Below the pieces are notes generated by a model. It worked only from the letters and a program-made list of their open reading frames with translations. It was not told where the DNA came from and ran no database searches. DNA of 64,000 bases from Heterobilharzia americana (taxonomy: Eukaryota; Platyhelminthes; Trematoda; Strigeidida; Schistosomatidae). Both the position numbers and the translations under genes were made by a program. Numbering within the stretch: position 1 is the first letter of the stretch; the number at the start of each line of letters is the position of its first letter. The DNA is taken from the NCBI GenBank assembly GCA_944470555.2, contig OX104131.1, positions 20,700,515 to 20,764,514 of the forward strand, written 5' to 3'. Of this stretch, positions 26,147 to 36,573 are shown in pieces.

Positions 26147-26303
26147 AGGCGGACTAGTACAAAAAGCAGTCTCCTATGAAATATTTCCAGCTTCAAAGTC
26201 GCTTAAGATGGTTTGGAGTCAATTCAACAGACTTCACTTACTGATTCCAAGTTATTTTGTGAACTTTTCAATCGAGACGTCACTGGATAAATTTCATCAT
26301 GTT
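26147..26303 (+). CDS. Candidate internal exon, unknown gene
   Basis: A strong pyrimidine tract (ttttcttgctcttttcaatt) ends in tgacag at 26,146. The next 157 bases are open in one frame (GGLVQKAVSYEIFPASK... to ...ETSLDKFHHV) and end at a consensus GTAAGT donor (26,304). The donor is phase 0. The acceptor is phase 2 at the first AG or phase 1 at 26,148; the latter would fit the 15,661 exon. Composition is that of a globular protein. No domain is recognised. The splice signals and frame agreement make this the best of the internal exon candidates. Confidence 0.45.
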
Positions 26304-27261
26304 GTAAGTTGCAATAGTACTCATTTCATTTCATAAGACAAAAACTCTCCCAAACATCCAAAAATTTGTATATTTCCTCCAAAGTTACCGAAATTCGACT
26401 TTGATATGTAAATAATTTTCATGAGCGCGGAATTTCCAGTAATATAATTAGTAAACAGTGGGATCTATTTAATTTTTACTTCAAGCCAGGTTTACAAAGA
26501 TAAAATAATGAACTATCTTAACTGTTTTCTACTATCCTGATCAATACACATGATGAAGGTCAATCTTTATGGATTAATATTTAAGTGTAAAACCAACTGA
26601 ATATGGGTCAAGAGCTTGATACGGAGGTGTTTTATGTGAAAGAAATGCTTATTATATAAAAGGTAAATTATGAGATTAAAAAGTGTTGAATGTTCAACTG
26701 TAGCATATGTATGAAATAAAAGAAATTTTATGCTTATGTTGCATATCCTTTCTCCTGCATACCTACTGCTACGTAGCACATTTACCAGCAAAAAATCGGG
26801 TTTTGATTCAGCTACCAATCTTGCTTATTCACATTTCAGATTTTCTAGGATTCGTAAGGCCATAAACTAAATAAAGTAAAACGGTGACTGAAATTGTTTG
26901 AAAATCTTTCTAATATTGTGGTAATGGATGCTAATCTCTCTTATTATTCCTAAAAACATAGTGATTACTTTTCAGATCACACAGAAGATGAAATTATGAG
27001 TAGAACAAGTGTAAGCGGTCATTGATTTCTGTTATGCTTGTGATATTTACTAGTTACTCCTGAAGAAATAGGAAAAAATTTTGTGCTGTGTGACGAAAAT
27101 AGGGCCAGATTCAGTGAAGAATGAGGTGCACTACTTATGTGTTGAATGACCACCTCCTGCAAGTCCCCTGATACTGTGAGCTCTGACAAAAACTTACAGT
27201 TCTAAAATAATGAAGTTAAATGTACAATCAAATTAGTCCCACTTTACTTACTTAACTTTAA
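26304..27261. other. Probable intron, nothing else supported
   Basis: A 35-base stretch at 26,976-27,010 is bounded by ttacttttcag and a gtaagc donor and could be a micro-exon. Its phase does not fit the preceding candidate directly, so it is not called. Confidence 0.35.
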
Positions 27262-27895
27262 ACAGATGAGGACGTCAAAGCCAGGATCGGAAAGACTGCA
27301 AAACAGGCTTCCATCAATCTGAAACCGGTTTGAAGATCTACTGCACTCGGCACAAAGCGTGAACAAGATATGGATTTTCAACAGTGATTTCAGTCAAGTC
27401 AGTGCTCCTATGTGATGGTTGAGAGACTTGGCGCATCACAAAAGGCATTTCAAACAAACCACAGATATACAACTTTCTCAATAGCTGCCGCCCACGCTCA
27501 CTCAATACTGAAGATCAGATGGCCCGAATAATAGGAATAGACAACAAGGAACTCTGGCTGACCGGCTCGCACCGAACCAACCAAGAACCTACCACACAAC
27601 AAATATGCAGTAGAAGAGAGTGGAGATGGACTGGATTGGACATACACTGAGAAGACGATTTGGTGACATCACGCGTCAGACCAGGCGAGGCCAGGTAGTC
27701 GAGGGGAACCTGCATGAAAAACGATGAGTTTGGTGCCTTAGCCGAGGGTGACATGGAGGAGATGGTGTGAGGAGGAGGTGAAAGCATTTGGGCAGTTGTG
27801 GAACCAGGCTTAAGAGACTGTAGGGAAGAGAGTGGGATGGTGAGTTGATGCTGAACCACTATGTTCCACTATGAACCCAAGGGACAAATTATAAT
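27262..27895 (+). mobile_element. RTE-like LINE, 3' fragment
   Basis: Covers the C-terminal ORF from the gatgaggacgtcaaag block (DEDVK in the full copy) to the 3' end, ccactatgaacccaaggg. It then runs into AAT repeats. The segment deleted in the 14.4 and 38.4 kb copies is present here. It is 5' truncated and broken by stops. Subfamily variants such as gatttcagtcaagtcagtg are shared with those copies. Confidence 0.85.
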
Positions 27896-29044
27896 AATGC
27901 CGTTTAGTTAAACTGATTTTCATATTCGCTAAGTTTTCACTGTAAAATCTACAAACAGACAAAATACTAAACGGCATTTCGATCACATTATTGAATGCAT
28001 TAAAATCTATAATTAACCACTTTGGATGAGCTAAGTTGTCATTTCGTTGTATGAATCAAACTGTATCCTTCATATGGCATATTACATCATCTTCCAAACT
28101 GATATTTAATTTGACCTCAACGAATGATCCTTGGCGTTGATACCTTTATACGCTTTAACGCAGATATCATTAATAATTAGCCTGGATTTTCCATTCTCTC
28201 AAAAATAAAAATGTCTTCAAATGTTTCATGAGTTTTATTTCTTATACTGTCCTTCTTCTCAGATAACAGTAAACAATTATGAATACGTGTAATCAGATTC
28301 ATTTGATCATGTAATTAGAGAAGATAATCACTAGGCTGATGTTAATTGTTCTATTAACTCATAAAAAGATGAACATATGTTGTTTTTTTCAATGCAAATG
28401 ATTTGAAACTAATATGAAAAAAGGGAAAATAACCTAAAAGTAGCAAATAAATAAAAACCTATTTTTCATATTTTGTCTCGTTGACATTAACTAAATTAGT
28501 AAGCTATTCTACTGAATTAGAATAAGATTATGTACATCTTTTAGATTCAGATTTGTTGTATGAGGATAGAAAGCTGCGAGCCAGTCTTAACACTTTTCCA
28601 GTAGATTTCTGTACTTTTTCAGTCCCCTTTTCAACGAGCCACTTGATGATGCGGACAGCAATTTACCCCTAAGAGTTGGTTTCAAGAGTTGATCACTCGA
28701 CTCGAGAATCAGTACTCTGTGAAGACTTTGTTCGTTGGCCGACGTTTATTACCCGGCACACTTCTCCTTCTTAATTTATTTAGGGTGGAAAAAAGAAATT
28801 GGAAGTTAAAAATGATAGGCTGATTCCTCTGTTTAAAACTAAGTGTGTTTGTGTGGCTAAGATACTTTCCTATTGTATAAGAACACTTGCTTGGAGGAAT
28901 CTGATTAGTTAAGCCCAGGGAACCTATCTGTATTTAGATTGGCTTAGAAATTCATCATCGCTTGTCGAATTAAATCTGTTCTAACAGAGTAATGGCCATC
29001 AGGTTAAGAATAATTCTAAAGTGAATTTAAAATTTGCAGAAAAT
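27896..29044. other. AT-rich DNA, no supported gene
   Basis: A possible acceptor (tgtactttttcag, ends 28,620) leads into about 22 open codons but has no credible donor. Nothing is called. Confidence 0.4.
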
Positions 29045-29220
29045 TTCGTTCTATTGGTTACTCAGCTTAGTGGATAACGCTTTGTTGTTTGAAGCGATTG
29101 GCACTTGGTTCGAGCCTCGGTGAGAACTGCATCACTCACTAGGGTGCAGGGCATGCAGCTGATGAGTCCTGAGTAGGACGAAACAAAACTACTGTCCGTG
29201 ACTGGACCAACAGTTGGAAT
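29045..29220 (+). mobile_element. Smα-type SINE
   Basis: tRNA-like head with an A-box-like cttagtggataacgctttg (29,068-29,086) and B box ggttcgagcctcgg (29,107-29,120), then atcactcactagggtgcag, the hammerhead and a short tail. The pol III control elements look intact, better than in most copies here. The 3' tail reads gactggacc and diverges from the family's tail. Confidence 0.9.
29154..29210 (+). ncRNA. Smα hammerhead with perfect stem II, damaged stems I and III
   Basis: Core CTGATGA and GAAA are intact. Stem II GTCC/GGAC pairs perfectly around TGAGTA. Downstream, the expected CGCGCGTC is replaced by CAAAACTAC, destroying the mini stem III and the GTC site, and stem I pairs only partly. 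Probably inactive despite the intact core. Confidence 0.8.
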
Positions 29221-32200
29221 ATTTTATCAATAATTTGCTGAAATAATAGCCTACTACTGTTTGTAAACTTATCAATGAAAATGTACTTATAATATATTAT
29301 TCCATTCTACAGTACACAATCATTTCATCGATATATTTAAATCCTTCTAGGAATACACTGCTAGCTGTAATGTTAAGGATAAATTTGTTAGGAAACTGAT
29401 TACTTTGCCGCGGTTGACTCCTTGATGGAAAGAGAGATGCGATTGATTGAGGAATGTAGTTTTGCACTGACACATTGTTCTGCTCATTCTTCAGCATCAG
29501 CAAACGAAGAGAAAAGTTAACTGCATCTAGGGGATATTTATTTATATACAGTACTTAATTATATGCCTGCACGGAAAGTTGTACTTGACATAATTCAGAC
29601 GGGATTGTAGGACAGACTATATTAGGAGTTAACAGTTTGGCAACTAACTAGAAGGGCTCAGATATACATGTTTTCAAAGACAGAGGTAATTTCATAGGTT
29701 AGTAAAGAATATCCAAAGAGTCGATAACGGATTTTGACGTACAAACGTTTTATTAAGCAAATGGTTTTGAATGAAACCGAAATAAATGCGAATTTCCATC
29801 CACTATACAGAAGGTTTATAGGTATAAAACTTTAGCGTCTGATGGTGGCAGTAATGCCATCAAAACTTGAATCATTGATAACCTGGAGCAGAACATGCCT
29901 AAAAGTTACTTTATCGCCAGAAATTGAGGCGCTATAGTTTGTCTTTGAGTAAACTGTAAAACTTAGGCCCTAAAACTAATGAAACAAAAAATCAAGGAAG
30001 TACAGTTGGTATCATTAAGATAATATTTTTGCAGTTGGTGCCGTTCCATATGAAGCTACCTCAAAAACGTCTTTCCGTCTTCTATGAACAACTACTAACC
30101 GATTGATGGCAGTCTGGTTACCATTCTAAAAGAATGGTTATCCAATCAATTCATAAAGTACCACCCTACAGAAGCTTCTACTTAAAATGCGAATGATGGA
30201 TCTCAAAAAAAACAACTGGTATAGAGCCGGATCCTTAGAGCAGTTTAGAATGAAATTCAAATTGTAGTTCCTCATTTTCGCGTTAACTTTATTCATTCAT
30301 AAGCACTGCGTTGCTATAATGTGATGCTTTTGCTTTTACAAAAAAAAGTGAAAATAAAGCAAAAGCAATCAGCTAAATTAGGGATATCAGGATCATTCAT
30401 CAGAATGTTTCAAATGGCAAAGAAGGCTAATGCTGACGAAAGCAAAGAACGAGATTTGAATTCGTAAAGATATATGAGTTGAGAATTGAACATACTACTC
30501 ATAGATCCACCAATTTCATGTTGTATAGTCCTGAGTGATGATCGAATTCTATCGACCATTTATGCAATGTAGCCACCAAGCTAAGAGGCTTGGCATTGCA
30601 GTATACATTGATAGATGTTAGTCGGTTGAAGGCATGAAACCTAGGATCAAGATTTCCTGCCAATTTCCTATCAGCAGGTGGCAGTAAATTGTTCGTGATA
30701 AATTATAAATTGAAGTTAATATACCATTTCTGTTACATGTACTTTTCTTCGTTTCAATAGTGTTCACGTTACAGAGATGACCAGCTAAACCTTAGAACAC
30801 AGCTGCCTGCATGTGGATTCCTGAAGTTCATACGAAATCATAGGGTCATCTAAGTTGTAGATGTGGCCGATTATTGCGCTTTAAATTCTTCTGTATATTA
30901 TTTAGTCATTTCTAACCCGATAATACTGAGTTTTACGAAAGATGATAGTAATTAATTCGGAATTTATTCTCTATGAGTAACTTAAACATGTAAAATAACA
31001 TTCAGGCATATGGTTTCTGGGCAGATGTTGGATATTAAGGTCAAACATTCTTCTATCTTCATAGTCCACAAATTAATGATCAGCCTATTAGTATTCTGAC
31101 AAGACAAGACAGTAAAATCATCATTTATACGCAACAATCTCTGGATTCGAAAAATACGTATGATGTAAACGCAGTATAGGAATAATTTGTATCTTGATAA
31201 CATTTTATTCTTGTTTGACCTCTGTTAAAACAATAAATTTTGGCAAAAACGAAAGTCAGTTCGAAATTAGGACCTCATATATCCACGACAACCTTAATTC
31301 TTCAAATCGATACTGCAATCCAAAAATACAGATTTCACTTTCGTTATTATTGAGATATTCAAATATACCAAAGTATTGTTTAAAGAACAGCGTATTTAAG
31401 AAGTCTATATGAAAATCGAATTCCTTATTAAAGATTATAAATAAACGTTGTTCGCAGAAAATGTGAAGTCAAAATAAAACCTATCTACGAATTGTTTTCG
31501 GAAAGGCGATGATTTTATAAAACGTTTACCTCAACTGAACAACCTGACACAAAGGTTAAAACCACAAGAACCACATGGTAAAACACAAAAGGATACAATA
31601 ACGACTGGAAGTAAACCACCTAAAGGTCTTTAAAAGTTGCTTTGATCAAACAAGTCGAAAACATTTGTGGCTTCATCTAGATAGGTCTTTCATATGTTTC
31701 TTCATTTCTTATCTAAGGTTAGAAACTTTCCAGATGATATAAGACCAGTTGCATTGTTCTTATCAGTTGCATATTCTGGTAGAATGTATACTTATTCACA
31801 TTCAGTATGGTAAAACTGCTGGTCATTCTTGTGAATTGTAAAATTTAGTGCTCATGATTTCATTCACGTGCATCTTTAGTCACTCCATTGATTTTCGATT
31901 ACGAGAAAGTGCTACACTGTCATCCAATAGATGTTTATAAGACATAAGAAACCTTTTTAAATCATCCACACTCATTATATGCCTGTATAAGTCTTGGTAA
32001 ATGGAACTGTCTCACTGAAAATAACTGTTTCTTAATCTCAGTTGTTGTAACAATTAACTTTTCAGTTTTGCAATCTCCATCAATGTCAAATAACAATAAA
32101 AGTGATTATATATGACAAAATGTTTCTAACTTAGGCTCTAAAAACTTCTTTTGTTTACGAACACACCGTCGTAAAAATTGACGATGCCACACAGAGGAAC

Positions 32201-33244
32201 AATATACAAGTCTAATCAAGTCTGGTAGATAAATAACATCGTGCTTAAAATGTATTTGAAATTTACTTTATAATATACTATTCACTGAATTACAAAAACG
32301 AAGTACCCGGTTTTCGTGTTTAGTGTCTGTTTCATTTCAACTTACTTAAACTAAATATTTTGATGAAGTGAACTGAAGGAATCTACTGAGACCTGAAAGG
32401 TAAATGAATCTTTTTGTCTCAGCTTTCATGCCTTGTTGCACTAAAATCGATTAGAATGCGAATCTTAGGAACTGAATGTACTTTAACATTTTGTACCTGA
32501 ATTATTCAGTCAGTAACGTGAGATGTTTCTCTTGAACGACACCGTGAATGAAGGATAGACTAAATAAGTTATCATCAGAATGTTTGCAATTTCACTGAAT
32601 TTCCAGTCAATAACCGTTCTTTGCAAGCAATCGATTCGGCCAAGTGTACAGTTATAACGTCAACGTCGTCACAACATTTTGATCAGTATGCAAATTAACA
32701 TTTAAATAAATGTTTTTCGATTTATATTACTTCACCGAATACTTAATTGATTATTGTTTATATGTCTCGTATTCCAGAGGAGTATGCATGTTGTTTTCAC
32801 AGAAATATCGGCGAGTACAATGTGATAAACTTAATTTCGCTAACCAGGTCAACCCAAGATTGTTGCATTTAAAAGTACTATGGGTCAGTTGTGACTACTC
32901 TTATCAAAGAATCTAACCATCCTGGGAAATATATGGGGAGTGTTAATTCGGAATATATAAATATTTAACGTTCTTCTGCGAGGTGCATCATTCTTGAAGC
33001 AGTGTTGCATTCTAAACTTTAAATTACGGTATGCTCTTCTAGCCTTTTACGTGATTTGTACATGTTACTGATCAACTTTAGTATCAGCTTGCCCAAAGTT
33101 TCTCTTTTAATGACCACACGTCTTGAATGTCATCGATCTTTTTTTCCCAGATAACAATTATAAAACACAACCAAGGGTTGCTTTAAAACGAAGTATCCCA
33201 TGAAATACTCAGTGCTTTCAAGAACACTCCTAACAAGTACTAAT
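29221..33244. other. AT-rich DNA, no supported gene
   Basis: Four kilobases with no recognised repeat. A segment at 30,770-30,842 follows a good pyrimidine tract ending in AG and is open for 24 codons, but the only nearby donors are poor. Frames at 30,982-31,203 (-) and 31,194-31,412 (+) overlap each other and have no family features. Confidence 0.4.
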
Positions 33245-33254
33245 TAAGAGGACT
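33245..33254. repeat. Putative target-site duplication, left of PLE
   Basis: taagaggact, repeated exactly at 36,574-36,583 on the far side of the element. Confidence 0.5.
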
Positions 33255-33283
33255 AGTCAAAGTAAACAATTAACGTTTCAACA

Positions 33284-33335
33284 GCGTAATGAGAAGACGA
33301 AGATTATCTGAAACATGTGATGTATTAGAGCTATA
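33284..33335 (+). repeat. PLE inverted segment, 5' copy
   Basis: Inverse complement of 36,321-36,373. The core string agaagacgaagattatctg and the following aaacatgtgatgtatta are perfectly mirrored. Similarity continues weakly inward. Confidence 0.85.
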
Positions 33336-33523
33336 CATACTACAACCAAATATTTCAAACCTTATTCGAATTTCGAAATCTCATGTGGAGAATTGTAGTG
33401 AAAATCTTATCAAATTAATCGGATGTCACGTACATGCATCTTCCGTATTGTCGGAAATTTCTTTAGTTTGCCACATCGTGTGTTAATTTTTGCAGCTCGG
33501 TTATAATAAGAGCAAAAGAAAGG

Positions 33524-34036
33524 ATGACGACAAAGCTGAACAAATCTCAGATTACGAGCGACCATGTGAATTCATTCCCAGTTAACCCAGACAACTATAT
33601 GACGAATTTATCATACGTTCAGTTATCTGTTCTTGATAAAGAGGCGCTCTCCCTTGGGTTCAGTTTTTCTGTCCCTCAAACACAAAACTCTGATTTAACA
33701 ACCGATGCTCAATTTGAAAACCTGTATGATCAACTGAGCTCACTTGTCCCAACTTCTCCAGACAATGAGAACTGGCTAAGAGCTAAATTAGTAGACATCG
33801 CCCATGGGTTTCATAATCCTGATCCAAGACAGAAAAGCATCTTAACGTGTGAGCTTTTCCAAGCACTGAAAGGATTACGAAACAACTCTGATATTGTCGT
33901 ACTAAAACCCGATAAAGGATCAGATGTGGTCGTTATGAACACATCTGATTATAGAAGTAAGATGTTATCTATTCTCAGTGATGAAAGCAAATTTACGTCA
34001 GATGCCCCCTGTGAAGGAATACGTAAATTGGAGTAA
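33524..34036 (+). pseudogene. PLE protein, N-terminal part
   Basis: A 170-codon frame from ATG. Its last third holds VVLKPDKGSDVVVMN, the typical PLE block at the entry to the RT domain (Lys-Pro-Asp-Lys-Gly). The stop at 34,034 is caused by a frameshift; the protein resumes in another frame at about 34,048. The part before the RT is Ser/Asn-rich and typical of the poorly conserved PLE N-terminus. Confidence 0.85.
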
Positions 34037-34047
34037 ATTCTAAACTT

Positions 34048-34455
34048 GTGAAAATGCTTGGTATGAATTTAATCAATAAGGAGGAATTTAATCGTCTAAA
34101 TCCTATGGGATCTGAACATCCACATCTATATGGGTTACCTAAAACTCATAAGCCTGACAACCCACTGCGTCCAATATTATCTATGTGTCGATCACCCACA
34201 CATAATCTAGCCAAATGGTTGGCAAAGCTCTTCATTCCTGTCAGAAGCCATTTATGTAAGTCCTCATTGGAAGATACATTTGACCTTATTGACTGTTTAA
34301 ACGATATTAATATCAAGGATAAGACTGTGTACTCGTTCGATGTAAATTCTTTATTTACTAATGTACCTCTAGTAAAAACAATTGATATTTTATGTGACTA
34401 TATTTCTTCTAACAGTCTTATATTCCCTATCCCTATTAATTTTTTAAAAGATTTA
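34048..34455 (+). pseudogene. PLE reverse transcriptase, first part
   Basis: Continues the RT with YGLPKTHKP, LRPILS and FDVNSLFTNVPL, the last being the motif with the first catalytic Asp. It ends abruptly at FLKDLF, where the SINE has inserted. The frame remains open into SINE sequence to 34,539, but those residues are not PLE. Confidence 0.9.
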
Positions 34456-34457
34456 TT
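34441..34457. repeat. Target-site duplication of the SINE, left
   Basis: tttaaaagatttatt, repeated at 35,046-35,060. Removing the insert plus one copy restores the PLE frame across the RT. Confidence 0.85.
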
Positions 34458-34514
34458 TCAAGTTGTTATTCATCGAAGACTGACATCAGTTGGAGGAACA
34501 AAGGAAACCTGGGA

Positions 34515-34560
34515 GCACTGGACAGCTGTTTCGTCCTAGTATGGGACTCCTCAGCAGTGC
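34515..34560 (-). ncRNA. Hammerhead ribozyme, intact (SINE left unit)
   Basis: 46 bases on the minus strand: stem I GCACTG/CAGTGC (six pairs), core CTGAGGA, stem II GTCC/GGAC with loop CATACTA, GAAA, mini stem III AC-AGCT-GT, cleavage after GTC. All conserved core positions are present. It begins 8 bases after the tRNA-like head, so a pol III transcript would reach it directly. Cleavage would leave the head and body on the 5' product. Confidence 0.92.
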
Positions 34561-34568
34561 GCACCCAC

Positions 34569-34642
34569 GACCCCACCAGCAGGGATCGAACCCGCGACCT
34601 TCAGGTTCCGCGACCAGCGCGTTACCATTGAGCCACTGGGTC
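34569..34642 (-). ncRNA. tRNA-like head of the SINE
   Basis: 74 bases, the length of a tRNA, on the minus strand. GACCC at the start pairs with GGGTC at the end as an acceptor stem. A box tggctcaatggtaacgc; B box / T-arm gcgggttcgatccctgc with a 7-base TTCGATC loop and a 5-base stem (one G-T pair). An anticodon-arm-like hairpin lies between. Identity of the parent tRNA is uncertain (Arg-like by eye). It serves as internal pol III promoter rather than as a functional tRNA. Confidence 0.8.
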
Positions 34643-34911
34643 AGAATCCAGTGCTCCATATTTCCAACTTCTCTTAGCTCACGATATAGCACAGACCGCC
34701 ACCCAATGTCATCGTTGAGTATTTGTCCTCACGGCCATCAGGCTTTGACTCCACCGGTCACGACTTGTCATTGGAACTTCGGGAATACTTCTCGAAGCTA
34801 GTCACCAACGAGCACTAGTTCAATTAAATTTTGAGGGGTTTTGGAGATTTGGAATTATTTCAAGTTGTTATTCATCGAAGACTGACATATCAGTTGGAGG
34901 AACAAAGGTGC

Positions 34912-34957
34912 GCACTGCTGAGGATTCCCATACTAGGACGAAACAGCTGTCCAGTGC
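34912..34957 (+). ncRNA. Hammerhead, near-intact (SINE right unit)
   Basis: Plus-strand partner. Core CTGAGGA and GAAA, GTC triplet and stem I GCACTG/CAGTGC are intact. Stem II has lost its first pair (TTCC against GGAC) but keeps three. It may retain activity. Confidence 0.88.
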
Positions 34958-35044
34958 TCCCAGGTTTCCTTTGTTCCTCCAACTGATGTCAGTCTTCGGT
35001 GAATAACAACTTGAAATAATTCCAAATCTCCACAACCCCTCAAA

Positions 35045-35568
35045 ATTTAAAAGATTTATTGTTATTATGCACTGATAAAGTTGAATTCACATTCGAGGGC
35101 GAACACTTTCAACAGATTGATGGTGTCGCGATGGGCAGTCCATTAGGACCGTTGCTAGCTGATGTATACATGTCATATGTTGAAAACATGGCTGACGATC
35201 TCATTGGAAGGGTTTCACTTTATAAGAGATATGTTGATGATATAGTCATTATATGTGAAAAGCCTGATGATGCAATGTGCCTGCTACAGAAAATGAACAC
35301 GGCTCAGAATCACATTAGCCTGACTTATGAACAAGAGACGAACAACCAGCTACCGTTCCTAGACGTATTGCTCAGTCGACGGGAGGATGGCTCGATCAAG
35401 AGGTCTATCTATAGGAAACCTACATGGGCAGGGCAATATCTTAATTTCCATAGCTATTGTCCAGTCCAATACAAACGTGGTTTAGTCAGATGCTTATTCA
35501 ACAGGATGAACCGTATCTGCACCGATGACACCAGGGGGAAGAAGCCAACTTACCGACGACAACTCTGA
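35045..35568 (+). pseudogene. PLE reverse transcriptase, second part
   Basis: Resumes the RT after the SINE. GVAMGSPLGPLLADVYM, YKRYVDDIVII (catalytic YVDD intact), LPFLDVLL, RSIYRKPTWAGQYLNFHS and YKRGLVRCLF are standard PLE blocks in order. It breaks by frameshift near 35,540-35,570, before the linker to the endonuclease. Confidence 0.92.
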
Positions 35569-36167
35569 TACAGAATGGATACCTGCTGAGATTTATCGAC
35601 CGGTGCAAAAGTTATGTACCATTGAAAAGTACAGTGTTCCGTTGCTAAGAAAAATGTCTACATCTCATTACCATTTAGAGGTGATTCACATAGATTTGTT
35701 GTGAGGATAAGACTTAGATCGGCCATCTGTAAAACGTATTATGCAGCTAAGGTCATCATTGTAGAGAAGACCAAGTCCATGTTGCAGCACAAACCGAAAC
35801 AACATATAAACGATTACATCACATCCCACTGTGTTTATCAATTTACATGTATTGTGGACACACATATATAGGGAGGAGTAATCGTGATATGCAGTTAAGG
35901 AAGGCTGAACATGTACCTAAGTGGCTACAAAAACAAATGACCTCAACAGATCCGATAAGTGCAGGTGACAAACATCCATCTTCGTCTATCGCCAAACATA
36001 TACTAGAAACTAACCATAGGATAGACATGAAAACAGCCTTTAAAGTACTACATAAAAGTGGTCATAGCCGAGTGCTTAAATTTATTGAAGCTCTTGCCAT
36101 CCGTAAATTTAAACCCCCTTTATGTATACAAAAACAATTTGTACTAACGTTGAACCTACCTTGGTAG
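35569..36167 (+). pseudogene. PLE linker and GIY-YIG endonuclease
   Basis: The linker (35,569-35,846) continues in another frame (SLPFRGDSHRFVVRIRLRSA-like). From 35,847 an in-frame segment reads CMYCGHTYIGRSNRDMQLR..EH, matching the GIY-YIG half (YIG, then the catalytic Arg and the conserved EH). Downstream SSSIAKHILETNH and FIEALAIRKFKP are typical of the PLE endonuclease C-terminus. The stop is at 36,165. The first half of the motif (GIY) is changed, so it is probably dead. Confidence 0.88.
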
Positions 36168-36294
36168 TATTGATTTTAATTTTCATACCAAGAATAAGGT
36201 TTTTCTTTTCCTTTTCTATCCCTTCCTATTCCTATGTTTCCTATTAACTTCATTGACCTTTTCGTAAATTTTCATATAAATAGTTCGACAAGTC

Positions 36295-36342
36295 CATGTG
36301 TGATCAGATTGTTCGAAATGTATAGCGCTAATACATCACATG
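36295..36342 (+). ncRNA. Candidate decayed hammerhead in PLE 3' segment
   Basis: Order fits a type I hammerhead: stem I CATGT (36,295-36,299), core-like GTGATCA (consensus CTGANGA, two changes), short stem II GA/TC, GAAA (36,315-36,318), stem III TGTAT/ATACA with a self-complementary loop, TC cleavage site (36,336-36,337), stem I return ACATG. Hammerheads in PLE pseudo-LTRs are known in general. The geometry is right but the core is damaged. Confidence 0.5.
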
Positions 36343-36373
36343 TTTCAGATAATCTTCGTCTTCTCATTACGCT
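36321..36373 (-). repeat. PLE inverted segment, 3' copy
   Basis: Mirror of 33,284-33,335. It overlaps the stem III and stem I return of the candidate hammerhead, so the 5' copy carries a rearranged form of the same motif on the minus strand. Confidence 0.85.
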
Positions 36374-36573
36374 GTTTAAATTTATCAAAGGGACCAGTTG
36401 CTTTAAATTAACGTTTCATAAAGTTTATGATTACATAAGTTTTGACAAGCATACCAGTCCCGTATTTCGACGCTGTCATATTATATTTATATTAAAATCC
36501 CCTGTAATTAATAAAGCTTAGCGCATGCCTGAAAATGTCCAATACTTCACCGAAACTTCAAGTATTCAAATAA

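Larger units (their letters stand above)
34456..35045. mobile_element. tRNA-hammerhead SINE, inverted double copy
   Basis: The insertion in the PLE RT. From the left is a minus-strand unit: tail (34,456-34,514), hammerhead (34,515-34,560), tRNA-like head (34,569-34,642) and body (34,643-34,825), then a further tail segment (to 34,908) belonging to the next unit upstream in minus reading. It is fused at aaagg|tgcgcac (34,908/34,909) to a plus-strand hammerhead with its own tail running to 35,045. Tail sequence followed by body, head and ribozyme in the minus unit is what a tandem or circular template would give. Target-site duplications show it inserted as one event. Confidence 0.85.
33255..36573 (+). 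mobile_element. Penelope-like element with nested SINE
   Basis: A retroelement of the Penelope-like (GIY-YIG, EN+) type. A 5' non-coding segment (33,255-33,523) is followed by a protein broken by frameshifts, with N-terminal, reverse transcriptase and GIY-YIG endonuclease parts in order, and then a 3' segment. The 5' and 3' segments contain inverted copies of each other, as pseudo-LTR remains of PLEs often do. A 590-base hammerhead SINE interrupts the RT. Excluding it, the element is about 2.7 kb, close to the usual PLE length. It may belong to the schistosome Cercyon/Perere-10 group, but that name is only a guess. Confidence 0.85.

Noticed and set aside
26976..27010. 35-base possible micro-exon
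   Set aside because: Good splice-like ends, but the phase does not follow from the candidate exon before it and the segment is too short to judge.
30770..30842. Possible exon after ttttcttcgtttcaatag
   Set aside because: Frame is open for only 24 codons to a poor GTCATC donor, and no family match.
34569..34642. Functional tRNA gene
   Set aside because: It is embedded in a transposed SINE, and its anticodon arm does not fold cleanly to a 7-base loop, so it is called only as a tRNA-like head.
36234..36521. 95-codon ORF after the PLE endonuclease
   Set aside because: It lies in the PLE 3' segment across the inverted repeat and candidate hammerhead, so coding is unlikely.
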